Source: Nereocystis luetkeana (taxonomy: Eukaryota; Sar; Phaeophyceae; Laminariales; Laminariaceae). From it: 64,000 nucleotides of DNA. Made by a program: the position numbers and the translations under genes. The stretch lies in the NCBI GenBank assembly GCA_031213475.1, contig JARUPZ010000003.1, positions 7,556,740 through 7,620,739 of the forward strand. The letters are read 5' to 3'. The notes beneath the pieces were generated by a model. The model saw only the letters and a program-made list of their open reading frames with translations, did no database searches and was not told where the DNA came from. Numbering within the stretch: position 1 is the stretch's first letter; each line of letters begins with the position of its first letter. Positions 29,961 through 39,914 of this stretch are shown one piece after another.

Positions 29961-32900
29961 TAACAGTGTACCAAACTCCTCCATGTCACTTTCGTATGTT
30001 TCCTTCATCTCTTTTAACACACCCGGTTCCTCCTTGTACATATCACATTCTCCTACTATGCGAGTTCTAGTCTCTATTGCTATGCCACACGGGCACCTAT
30101 GCGCGTCTACTTCCTCCTCCTCCCGGCTACTGATACACCTCTTTTTCTTTTTTCTGGCCGGTCCAGGTCCCCTACACGCAATCGCAGTTTCAGCGTTGTC
30201 GCGAAGTCCATTGGCCCGTGCGAATACGTTTTCATTCCTATCCCTTCGCTCAACCCCCCACATATCTCCGAGTGTTTCTTCGATTTCCCCTTATTCCTTA
30301 GCGCTAGTTTTTTCATTTCTTTCTATATTTTGTACCTCCGAAACTTCTCTACATACATAACCTCTTCTTGGTTTCCTCCTATATTCCTCTATACTTACAC
30401 GACCACGCTATCCCACCTTATTCCAGCTCACCCTTTTTCTTATTTTCTCTCATACAGCTCTATCAACTATGGCTGGCAACCTCTTTTTTGGCATGCTCCT
30501 TCGTACCACAATTTCAGCTTCCCCACGTCTCTATTTGTCTTGATTGGGTACATTCCCAGCTCTGCTTTTCATACTGTATTTCTCGTCGTACTTGTGCATC
30601 CTCCCTGGTAGTCATCTGTACTGTTTCCAGCTGTTTTGCGAGTTTCGCGTTCCCTTCCCATACTTCTCCTGCATATTCTAGCTTTGGCACTATCACATTC
30701 ATCAGGATACATACACGTCTTCATCCTAGTGTCAAGGTGCGAGTCTGTAAGGATCGCATCTGTCTTGCCGACGTTTGATCTACCCTTTCCCGTTACTTTT
30801 TCCATATGCGTATCCCAAGAGCAGTCTTTTTTATATCTCGACGCCAAGGTACGCACACTGGACGGGTCTACGATCGGCATACAATCTTCTCCCCACTTCC
30901 GACTGAAATTTACCTGGTTCACCTTATTTCGTCTCATACAACTACTGCGCACTTCTTTACCTCCATTCCCTATTGATAGTCTATTCTAGCGCCTACTCTA
31001 TTAATAGTTGTTTCTGCAATCCTTCGGGTGCTTCTGATATCCTCACGAAGTCATCCGCAAACATCAATCCCGACACCGTATCTTCCCCCGCCGTGACCCC
31101 GTGCCTTGCCGCCTCAACCCTCGGCCGCTACTATCAGGTCGTCAATACATACCTTGAATATACTGGTGAACACGTGCATCCCTGTGCAACTCCTTATGCA
31201 ATATCAACATACTTCGATATTTCCGCGTCCGGCATCAGCGCGCTTCTTGCAAAGTCTGTCATATTTCTCGTCATTCTCCACACCTTTCCTCTGATCCCTG
31301 TCCCCCACAGCTTTTTCCACAATCCATTTCTCCACACTGTCTCGTAGGCCTTCTGTACATCTAGAAAATAAACAATTACCCGGTTCGTCGTGAGCACCGT
31401 CTTTCTTACCTTGGATTATTTTTACCGATTGTGTACACGTGGTCTACACAGCTACGGTTTAGCCTAAACCCTGCTTGCCCTTCGCTCATTTGTTGTCCTT
31501 TTCCAATCGTTGTTCCCATTCTATCGTTCAAAATCTTACACAATGTGTTCCCTACTGTGCTTAATAGCGTTATTCCTCTACAGTCCCCCGGATCAGTCGT
31601 ATATACTCTCTTAAATGACTTGACTACTTCTCCTTCTCTCCATCTCATAGGTGTGTACCTGGTACTGATTTTTCCATATCCAGTGATACAACATACCCAT
31701 CACGGTACTGATTCCTTTTCCCCCGTACTTCATAAATCCATTCACTATTTGGTCTGCCCCTGCTGCCTTTCTATTCGCACGTGTCGCTACACATTTCTTC
31801 ACCTCTTCCCTTGTGACCTCTGCCTGTGACCCACTCTTCCCTTTCTGATGCATCTACGATCGCCTCTGCCCACGCGTCGATGTCCTTCTCAAAATTCTGC
31901 GTCGAATGTTTCGTTGGTGTTGGCCGTTCCTAGCGTACGGTAATGCTCTAGTAGTACCTCCCTTTTCCCCTTCGAACTACTAACCATTTTACCGCTATGT
32001 ACTCTTAAGGTAGCTATTCCCGTGTCTGCCTCTCCTGCCTGTTTACCCGGTACCTCTTCTATCCCTACCCATATCTGCTTCATCGCGCCCTCAAAGTCTT
32101 CATTCGATTTATTTACGACGTATTTCCATATCTCTTTTTGCTTCTTCTCTACCATATATATTACGTTCTATAGAGCTATAGCATATTCTTGCCGTGGTTT
32201 TACTCGATGTGCAACCTTGCGTGTGCCTTTCTCCTTACTCTCATATATAGCCTCTTTTACTTCACCATCCCACCCTTTTACTGCTCTGTTGTATACTACC
32301 AACTTATTCCCTACCAGTCATTTCTTCACGTGCTGTGGCCTTGACCAATTGCTCCCAGCCCCTGCACTACCCCTCTCCACATCGCTCTTTGATGCACCTA
32401 TCAATCCCAACAGCTCGGAACATTGCTCTGCATTTCTGGACGTCTCTTCTTGGGATTCTCCCCGTTTATCTTTTACTGCTAGTTTATCTATTCTCCATTT
32501 GTTGCAATTTCTTACCTCGCTAGTCTTTGATAACTCTCGTCTGCTGACTGTCTGCCCGTATCAGACAGTGATCCCTAGTTCCTACATCCGCTGCGCATAC
32601 ACGTGCTTCCTTTTCCTCACTACCGTAGTTCCATTTTTTACCACTATTAAGTCAAGGATAGAGCTTTCTTCTTCTTGTGTGCACTGTTTCAGTCCATTCT
32701 GGCTCTGCTTTTTATAGTCTGTCGTTCACCGTCTCTACCTCGTTGTGCTCAAGGAACTTCAACATTTCTTGCCCATTCCTATTATTTGTTACTTTTCCAT
32801 ATTGTTCAATGTTCTCATCCGTACTGTTTGCCTTCCGAACTCTTGAGTTAAACTCTCCCACTAGTACTACTGCACGTCTCCTTGCCTTTTATACTTGTGT

Positions 32901-33250
32901 ACATCTACTGCTACTGCTCCGAATTCCTTTTGTATATCTTTTACCGTACTCTTCGACTCTGGGGACATTTCGGTGTTTCCTAAGAAGCACTCTTTCGCTC
33001 CCCGCTCCCCTGGCACGTTTATCCAAGGTTTCGTCGGATTTAGTGTATTTCATCACCTCTATAATGTCACACAAATATTATTTGACGAGGAACCCTACGC
33101 CCCCCGCCCCCCTATTCTTGCTATTATGTCCATTCCTCTTCTTTCCTATCCATGCGTACTCTCCAACTTTGCATCCTATCACCCCCCCCCCCCCCCCCCC
33201 CTTTCTCCCAACGACTCTTGAATCCCCACTATGTCTAGGTCGCGCTTACT
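29961..33250 (-). pseudogene. LINE-C body: endonuclease and reverse transcriptase remnants
   Basis: Minus strand, broken by many stops and frameshifts. From 5' to 3': an endonuclease start (DLDIVGIQESLG near 33210-33245) with VLVGEFNSRVRK near 32850; a linker (32155-31889); reverse transcriptase segments GADQIVNGFMKYG (about 31750), DPGDCRGITLLSTVGNT (about 31590), VIVYFLDVQKAYETVW (about 31355) and SGLMFADDFVRIS (about 31055), the last with the FADD catalytic motif; then the C-terminal VIVPKLEYAGEVWEGNAKLA (about 30670). The order endonuclease then RT and the lack of LTRs identify a non-LTR retrotransposon. The style of the C-terminal region recalls brown algal elements (from memory). It is inactive as it stands. 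Confidence 0.85.
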
Positions 33251-33264
33251 TGTTCGACAGTGCT

Positions 33265-33400
33265 TATCCTTTTTTCGGCATGTTCGTTACCCTATATTGC
33301 CATTTCAACCTTCTCGTGTCTCTATTTATCTTGAGTGGGTACATTCCCAGTTCTGCTCTTAATTCTGCATCACTTAGTCGTACTTGAGCACGTGGCGGGG
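33265..33400 (-). pseudogene. LINE-C C-terminal fragment abutting the main copy
   Basis: Minus strand. GAGCAGAACTGGGAATGTAC and ATAAATAGAGACACGAGAAG match the region at 30530-30600 of the LINE-C frame. It lies directly before the endonuclease start and behind a C tract (G run at 33397-33409). Probably a truncated copy into which, or next to which, the main copy inserted. Confidence 0.6.
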
Positions 33401-33678
33401 GGGGGGGGGCGGGGGCAGGGGTTGGTCCGGCCGCCACGAAGAAAGGTGCTCAAGCGGGGGAACACAGCATGGTAATACTCAGAACCAACTGTGGTGTGTG
33501 AACAGAGAGGGATACATGTTTTTTTTCGTTCCATTGTGGGTTCCGATTATTATGATTGCACAGTAGTCCCTTCAAATAGGAGACCGGTTACTTTTGGCGG
33601 GGTTGGGGAGCGTCATGCCCTCTTCAGGCCTTGACTGCCTTGACGGGTGTACCAGTTTCAGAGTAGGGGGGGGGTCAG

Positions 33679-34370
33679 TCAAGGGGTGCATACATACATA
33701 TACAGCAGCACTTTTGATCCCGAGGGGCGGGTCGAAATCGGCATCAGTCGGCAGAGGGGGTGATTGGAAGCAACGAGGAACGACGAACGCACTACACCCA
33801 CACCTCGGCGGGACCTTCGAGGGGTTCCGTCCTCCTCTCGGTCGGACTCTCCCTCGTCCACGCCGCCTTCCCAGTACGGGGTGGTCCCTATCGCCAGGCG
33901 CGCTTCTACCTCCTGTATCAAACGCCTCTTTCGAGTGAGCACGTTGCCTCTGCTGCTCTTCGTGCCGGCATTGCTGCAGCTGCTGTTGTTGCTGCTGTTG
34001 TCGCTGCTGTTGTTGCGGCTGCTGCTGCGGTTGTTGGTGTTGCTGCTGTTGTTACTGCTGCTGCTGCTGCTGTTTGTTTTGCTGTTGCTTTTGCTGTTCG
34101 TGGTATTCCTGTTATTGGTGCTGCTGATGCTGTTGCTGCTGCCGTTGCTGCTGATGCTGCTGCTGTTGCTGTTGCTCGTGGTGCTGCTGTCGTTGCTGCT
34201 GCTGCTGTTGCTGCTGCTGCTGTTGCTGTTACTGTTTCTCCTAAGACCCCTTCTGAGACCACAACCTCTAAAACCTCCGCTGATTCCCCCGTTGTGGGCG
34301 TTTCTCTGTGCACCTGCACGGGGTTGGGGTACGAAGTCAGATGTGTGCGGAGGCGTAATTAATGTATCTA
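33679..34370 (-). other. Trinucleotide-rich region with a possible coding exon
   Basis: A CTG/TTG-rich tract (33955-34240) reads as Ser/Asn-rich on the minus strand. It stays in frame with a non-repetitive segment (TRKRRLIQEVEARLAIGTTP, then GGVDEGESDREEDGTPRRSR) ending near 33680. The non-repeat part has a protein-like composition. No start codon or splice evidence is convincing, and the plus strand is open too (poly-Leu). Confidence 0.25.
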
Positions 34371-34929
34371 TGCCTGGGGGTAGGGGAGGGGGGGGTAGAA
34401 CCCACAGTGCGCCAAGGTACTACTCCTCACTCATAGGATACCACCATTACTGCTGTCCTAGTAGTATCAGTCTGGACCATCAACAGTGTCAAAAGTGCTG
34501 TGCGCAGGTGTATTTGTGATCCAAAAGCAATTGCACAATTCCTGCACTAAGTAACGGAAGACATCGTACGAGTCTATTACCCGTGATGTTTTTGTCTTCT
34601 TAACACACCACCTGGTGTCCTGGTAAACCCTACCACGTAGCCACGCAAGGTGCCTGGTACCGGTATCATTTAACCACTTCGAAAACAGAGATCGAAAACA
34701 GACCAAGAACAAACAAAAATATAATAAGAGCCGACTACATCAGCAGCCGCATGAGGCAGACGGGCCGCTGGGTCAGGGAAGGGTAACTTCAGGGCAGTAA
34801 TCCGTCTATAGCATATCGCAAGGACTTGTTCGACGCCCGGGCAGGCGATACGATAGTACCCATGGTACTCGTCCTGCTTCACGATTCAGCTCTACTAGTA
34901 CAAACAAGCGGCCGATACACAATGTATCA

Positions 34930-36260
34930 ACTGCGCTTGTTAGTGTTCGTTTGGAAGACCTGGGCGTCACAAGGATACTTACACTATTGATGTTTTCTTT
35001 GGCGTGCACAACACCGATGATGCGTACGGCAGCGTGCGTGCGAAGGGCCGTGTGGGGCCTGCCGTACGCCGATGACGCCGTCTTGAAGTCGGCGGAGGGA
35101 CTCGATGTGATGGTGGCAAGTCAATGTGACCGTCTGCGAAGCAGCAGGCCTCACGGTGTCGGAAAAGAAGACGGAGATGATGCCGCCACGAACACCAGAC
35201 AAGACATCCTGGACCCCACCGCTCGGCATTGAAACGGCAGGCCAGAGGAATAGACAGACAATTCCGTTACTATGACCAGCCAGACGGCGTTGTGTTCACG
35301 GAAGCTCTGACCCCTTCCTGGAAACAACCCATGGATCCGTTTCATGTGGGTTTGCGCCACACGGTTCGGGCCGCAGTTGGAAGATGTGACGACCGCCCCG
35401 CTCCGTCTTGAAAGTCCGCATACTGAAGGCCGAGGTGGTTGAGACTCTGCTGTACGGTTGTGTGACGTGGACTCTAAGCGCAAAACACTTCGTCAAAGGT
35501 CCGAACGGCGCACCACCAAGTCCTCCTGCGAGTCATATGGCTTCAAGCACCGACATGGGGGGCAGGCTACACGAAGTCGCATACTTTGGCGGCGTGCCGA
35601 ACGGGACCCTCTTGAGCGATTCCAGCCAGGAGTGTCGCGTGGTAGTGCCGACAGCTTCAGGCACTGAGCGTGCTTCGGCCGCAAGGGTTGATTGAGACAG
35701 TCCTGGAGGTGGTTCGGATGGCGGTTAACGAGCAATACCCCAGCTTGGTGCCCACGTTGTACAACGCGCGGACCACAACCAACCTTTCGTACGCCAAGGC
35801 CGTTTAGGAGACGCGATGGGAGAGCAACAAGACGACCGTCGGTAAACGGCGGTTCTTCTATGGACGGGGGCGTGGCGAAGCAAAGCGAACGCCGATTGCC
35901 CAGTCGGGTGATGCTCGCGGGCGACGGGCGGTGGGAAAAGCGCGGGACCAAGCAGACTGCCCAAGACCTGATCCAGATGCCTATTTTGACGACCTCAAGG
36001 TGTTTCGAGCCATCGGGGGGTCTACGGAACAATCTCCGTTTGTGTTTGGTGTTGAGACCGTGCTGTGGGCCACTGCAACCAAGCGGGTGGGCAAGTGGTA
36101 CCCGGGGGTCCCTGACGCAGCCGCTCCATGATCTGGTGGCACGAGGCGGAGGCGGACAAGAGCGGGCAGCGCCACGCACCCATCATGGGTGGCGTCCTAG
36201 GGATTGAGAGGGGGGGGCAACAGCAGGGTTAACACGGTAGACGAAAGCTGCAAAGAGAAC
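34930..36260 (+). pseudogene. LINE-D remnant (RT to C-terminus)
   Basis: Plus strand, broken by frameshifts. VWGLPYADDAVLKSAEGLDV (about 35050-35105) carries the YADD catalytic motif. LTVSEKKTE follows in another frame. Then come KVRILKAEVVETLLYGCVTW (35411 onward), SNKTTVGKRRFFYG (about 35823) and GSTEQSPFVFGVETVLWATA (about 36018), ending WHEAEADKSGQRHAPIMGGV. This order is that of the RT and C-terminal part of a non-LTR element. The 5' portion is missing. It differs from LINE-C in sequence and orientation. Confidence 0.8.
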
Positions 36261-36744
36261 GGCAGACAGGGTAGCAATAGACGACAGACAGGGTAACAAT
36301 AGCTGCAAACTGCGGCGGCTATTGCTGTTGCTTTCGTGGTTGATTTGTTTCGTTATGCACACGTTGTCTTGACTGATTACAAGCCTGGTGCATGCCGTGC
36401 GGTTCGGTTTGTTATAGTTGTTTAGCTTCAGCCGTATAGTCTTTGTTTTATTTTGCCTGTTTTATCCTCTCCTGGGGAGCGCGGCAGCGATACTACCACC
36501 GCTGTCGACGGAGTGTGATTGAGGCGAACTCTCGCTTCCTCTTCTCCTCCTGAGTTTTTTTCGCCTGGCGGTTAGTTTCTTCGTGCAGCATCCCCTCCGC
36601 CTTGTGTGGTTTTCCTTTTTTGGTGTGGTTGTTTTTGCTTTCGCTTTATTTTTTACCCTTCTTCACTTCCCTCCTCTTGTCTTTCCCTTGTCCCTCAGGG
36701 TATAGAGGCAACGAGAGCGATAAGGACGCCACTACAATAAACAT

Positions 36745-37460
36745 TTAGGAAGGAGGTGACAGACCATGTGGCAATCTCATGCTGGCTGCTGTATCGACTC
36801 CTTTTGGTGGTCTGCCTTGTCTTCTGATTGCTCTCTGTTTTTGATTCGATTCATTTTGTGTCGTCTCTGGCGATTTCTGGGTTACCTTCCCTTCCTCCTC
36901 GCGTATCCATTTCCGCCTACTTGTGATGCTCGAGATATTATTCCATATTTCGGCCTTTTTTCCGTTCAATTTCCTTTTTTTTCTTGCGTGATTTGCTTCT
37001 TTCCTTCGCTGGTTTGTGCATGTTACTCTTGTCGTATCCAGTACGCTGGTCTGCCATTTGTATACAAGGTATCGTCTATTCTCCTTTACCGCATTTACGA
37101 TGTACTCTCTCTGTCTCGTAGTTTGTGCCCACGGAGCTTGTATCTGTCTAGGTTGAAGAAGCAACACGGACACTGGAGGTGTTGAACGCCCATGGGTAGA
37201 AAGGACGGATGAATGCGAAGAATTCGCAACGGCATTCTGCCCACTTCAAAGCGATCTGAATCGCCAGAAATTACACGTCGACTAGATGAGTCACCACGCT
37301 TGGTCCGTTCCAGAGTTGTATTCTTGTTGTGGCAGTCTACGACAGAAGTGGAGGTGACGCGGCAAAGAAGCACGACAAGTAGCAGGGGAAATCGAAACGA
37401 AGGGTACATCAACGCATCAACGCGTTTGGGAGCACTAAATGGAAGTAGCGACCAAAACAA
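36745..37460 (-). pseudogene. Zinc-finger-like, basic coding remnant (copy 2, longest)
   Basis: Minus strand. VQHLQCPCCFFNLDRYKLRG (about 37185-37125) has a CxxC plus His arrangement like a degenerate C2H2 finger. After a frameshift it is followed by a Lys/Arg-rich stretch (VTCTNQRRKEANHARKKRKL...NNISSITSRRKWIREEEGKV). Paralogous pieces at 4.4 kb and 37.9 kb share the CPC-FF motif. Probably from a transposon protein; which one is unknown. Confidence 0.45.
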
Positions 37461-37859
37461 TGCCGCAGCAGTAGTAGCTCTGGTGTGATCAACCGTGTAC
37501 GAGCTGTTGCAGTAGAGCAGCCTGAGAGCCCGGCAGTACGTACGCGATCATGTTGCGCTCGTGCAACTACCTGTAACTCGAACACCAATCTGCGCTCCCT
37601 CAATCGCGCAGTGCCGGTTGCTGCAATCGTCATTTTTTGTATCGTCAAAATTTCCCCCCTCTGGCGTCCCAAGAGGGTCAGCGGAGGCGGAGACCAAACA
37701 GCGAGGGTAAGTTGGCCACAGCAGTGCGCAGTTTCCAGGGTCTCAGTCGCCCTGCGGGATGGACTGCTTGATACACGCCCTCTGTGCGCCCTGTACTCCC
37801 ATTCGTACCCAGTGCGTTCCTATGACATCGACATCATTTGGGTACGTCGTACGTCTAAT

Positions 37860-37985
37860 CTCCTTACCGCATTTGCGATGTACTTGTTCTTCCTCGTCTC
37901 GTACCAGGTAGTTCTGTGACCACGGAGCTATGTAGCACCCTCTCTATGATGAAGAATCAGCACGGGCATTGGAGGTGCTGGATGT
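37860..37985 (-). pseudogene. Zinc-finger-like coding remnant (copy 3)
   Basis: Minus strand: GACATCCAGCACCTCCAATG then CCCGTGCTGATTCTTCATC encodes DIQHLQCPC-stop-FF, matching the other two copies. The in-frame stop shows decay. Confidence 0.45.
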
Positions 37986-38513
37986 CGATTTTTGGTGGAA
38001 AATAACGATTTCCAGCTATGAACAGACACTCGTAAATGGCATGATATGTACCTCATACTGCAGTAGGTACCCGGGTATGCATTACGTAGTATCCCTGTGT
38101 TACCTACCACAGCACTTATCAATAGTATCGCGTACCCGGGGATAGCACAACAACTACGTAGTAGCTTCATAACAGCACCAACAGCAACACATTAGAGGTG
38201 TACCTGGTACCCCTTTCACCAAAAAGCCGAGCTCTCGCGAGCAAAACATACCCGTCCCGCCAACACTCGTCACGGGTACAAGTAACGCTCAATACTCTCC
38301 GGCAGTTTGGGCCTCGCGCACTCGCTAACACCCTGGCACCCGGGTACTGCTGTCACCGGTGTGTTACCCTTGAAACCCTGAGGTTGGCGACTTATCACAT
38401 CTATAACCTCGTAAAAAACGTGCCCTGGCAACTATTTCGTACCGAAAACATGCAGGACTCCCATTTCGCAAGCTCTGTCGGGAGATTTTGGTAGTTTCAC
38501 TGGTTGTACCCCA

Positions 38514-38587
38514 TGTTCGTTTACAAAGGTTGAACCACTGAGTTACTCAGTCAGCTAGCTCAGTGGTTTAACCTTTGTAAACGAACA
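38514..38587. repeat. 29-bp inverted repeat (hairpin)
   Basis: Left arm TGTTCGTTTACAAAGGTTGA-ACCACTGAG (38514-38542) pairs with 38559-38587, with a single mismatch and a 16-base spacer. It is far longer than other local palindromes. Confidence 0.9.
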
Positions 38588-39600
38588 CCCGTCTGCCCAA
38601 AAACCCGGGTACTCGCGGGTACCCGAGCACCCGGGTGCACGCGGGTACCCGGTGTCCCCCTGGGGGATCGCAACTTATCATCCCGTGATCACGGCCCCTT
38701 TGAGCAAAATACTTCTGTAGGAAATCAGTAAATATATTTCAAAACTCCTGTAAGAGCGTTGAGTTCGCACAGCGAGGGGTACGATCGTTTTTTTCAGCGC
38801 TCGTTAAGGTTGCTGAAGTCGTACTGGGTACGTTTTCTTTTCGGAAGGTTCTCTCGACCAGATCTTTTTCCGGAAACACCCTAATGCTGTTCGGTATTAG
38901 CGACCTTCCCGTTCTGGCGAAAATCGAGAACTGAAAAACGATCGCACCCACTCGTGTGCGGACTCAACCCGCTTACTTACGGTACTCTTTCTCTCTCACA
39001 CACCACGTCGAAAACTTTTAGTTTTGTTTGTTTTAGGTTCTCACGCTGGGGCATCCCTCTGTTTTCATTGGCTTGATAATTTCATGCTTACGGAGAGTAT
39101 GTACGTACGTGAATCAACGTGACAAATGCCGTGTCGAAATCTGTACCCGTTGCGCTATATACCGACCCTCTGTTTGTTGCAACTTTATGGACCAAGCAAG
39201 GTCGAAAATGGTCGCGGGTACACGAGTACCCGGCTGTGGGACGGATACCCGGGTACAATACTCGCGAGTACCCGTGGGTGTGTTTCCCCCCAAAAGTGGC
39301 GAGTATGATACTCGTTGGGGTGCACCTCTACAACATCAACACAAACAAACACAGACTGAACTTATTGTTCCTGGACACTTGACCCTGCGAGATCGCTGTT
39401 TTTTCGTTGGGTGTTTTTTTTTCTCGCTTTTTCGCGCATACAAAGAAAAATAAATAAATAAACGGGTAAATACTCACACGGCGTTGCCCTGCAACCAACT
39501 TATCCAACTTTGCCAGCTTATGATAGCATCTCTAGTCTTCGCGACTACTATGTACGTACGTACGCACGCACCAGGTATTAGTTGTCACCTCATGCTATTA

Positions 39601-39699
39601 CGGGGGACCATACTTAATAGGACCTATGGTATACATAAAAAACTATATATTTGACCATTTTTACTAACAATATTTGGTCCTACTAACTATGGTCCCCCG
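39601..39699. mobile_element. MITE-1 copy
   Basis: CGGGGGACCATACTTAATAG and CTAACTATGGTCCCCCG arms flanked by TA, 99 bp. Confidence 0.88.
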
Positions 39700-39715
39700 T
39701 AATACGATAATATTA

Positions 39716-39914
39716 CGGGGGGCCAGAGTAAATTGGACCTACGGTACACACAAAAACCTACATATTTAACTATTTTTACTATTATTTAATATTACGGGGG
39801 ACCAAATATTATTAGTAAAAATGGTTAAACATATACCATGGTAGGTTTTTATGTGTACCATAGGTCCTGTTAACTATGGTCCCCCGTAATAGTAACAATA
39901 TTTGGTCCTATTTC
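39716..39914. mobile_element. MITE-1 copy split by a second MITE-1
   Basis: The left half (CGGGGGGCCAGAGTAAATTG ... CTATTTTTACTATTATTTAA) stops at 39794, and its continuation GTAACAATATTTGGTCCTAT resumes at 39891. The copy at 39795-39885 lies between. The outer right TIR is missing after 39914. Confidence 0.8.
39795..39885. mobile_element. MITE-1 copy nested in another MITE-1
   Basis: CGGGGGACCAAATATT on the left (internally shortened) and CTGTTAACTATGGTCCCCCG on the right, with TA flanks inside the interrupted element. Confidence 0.85.
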
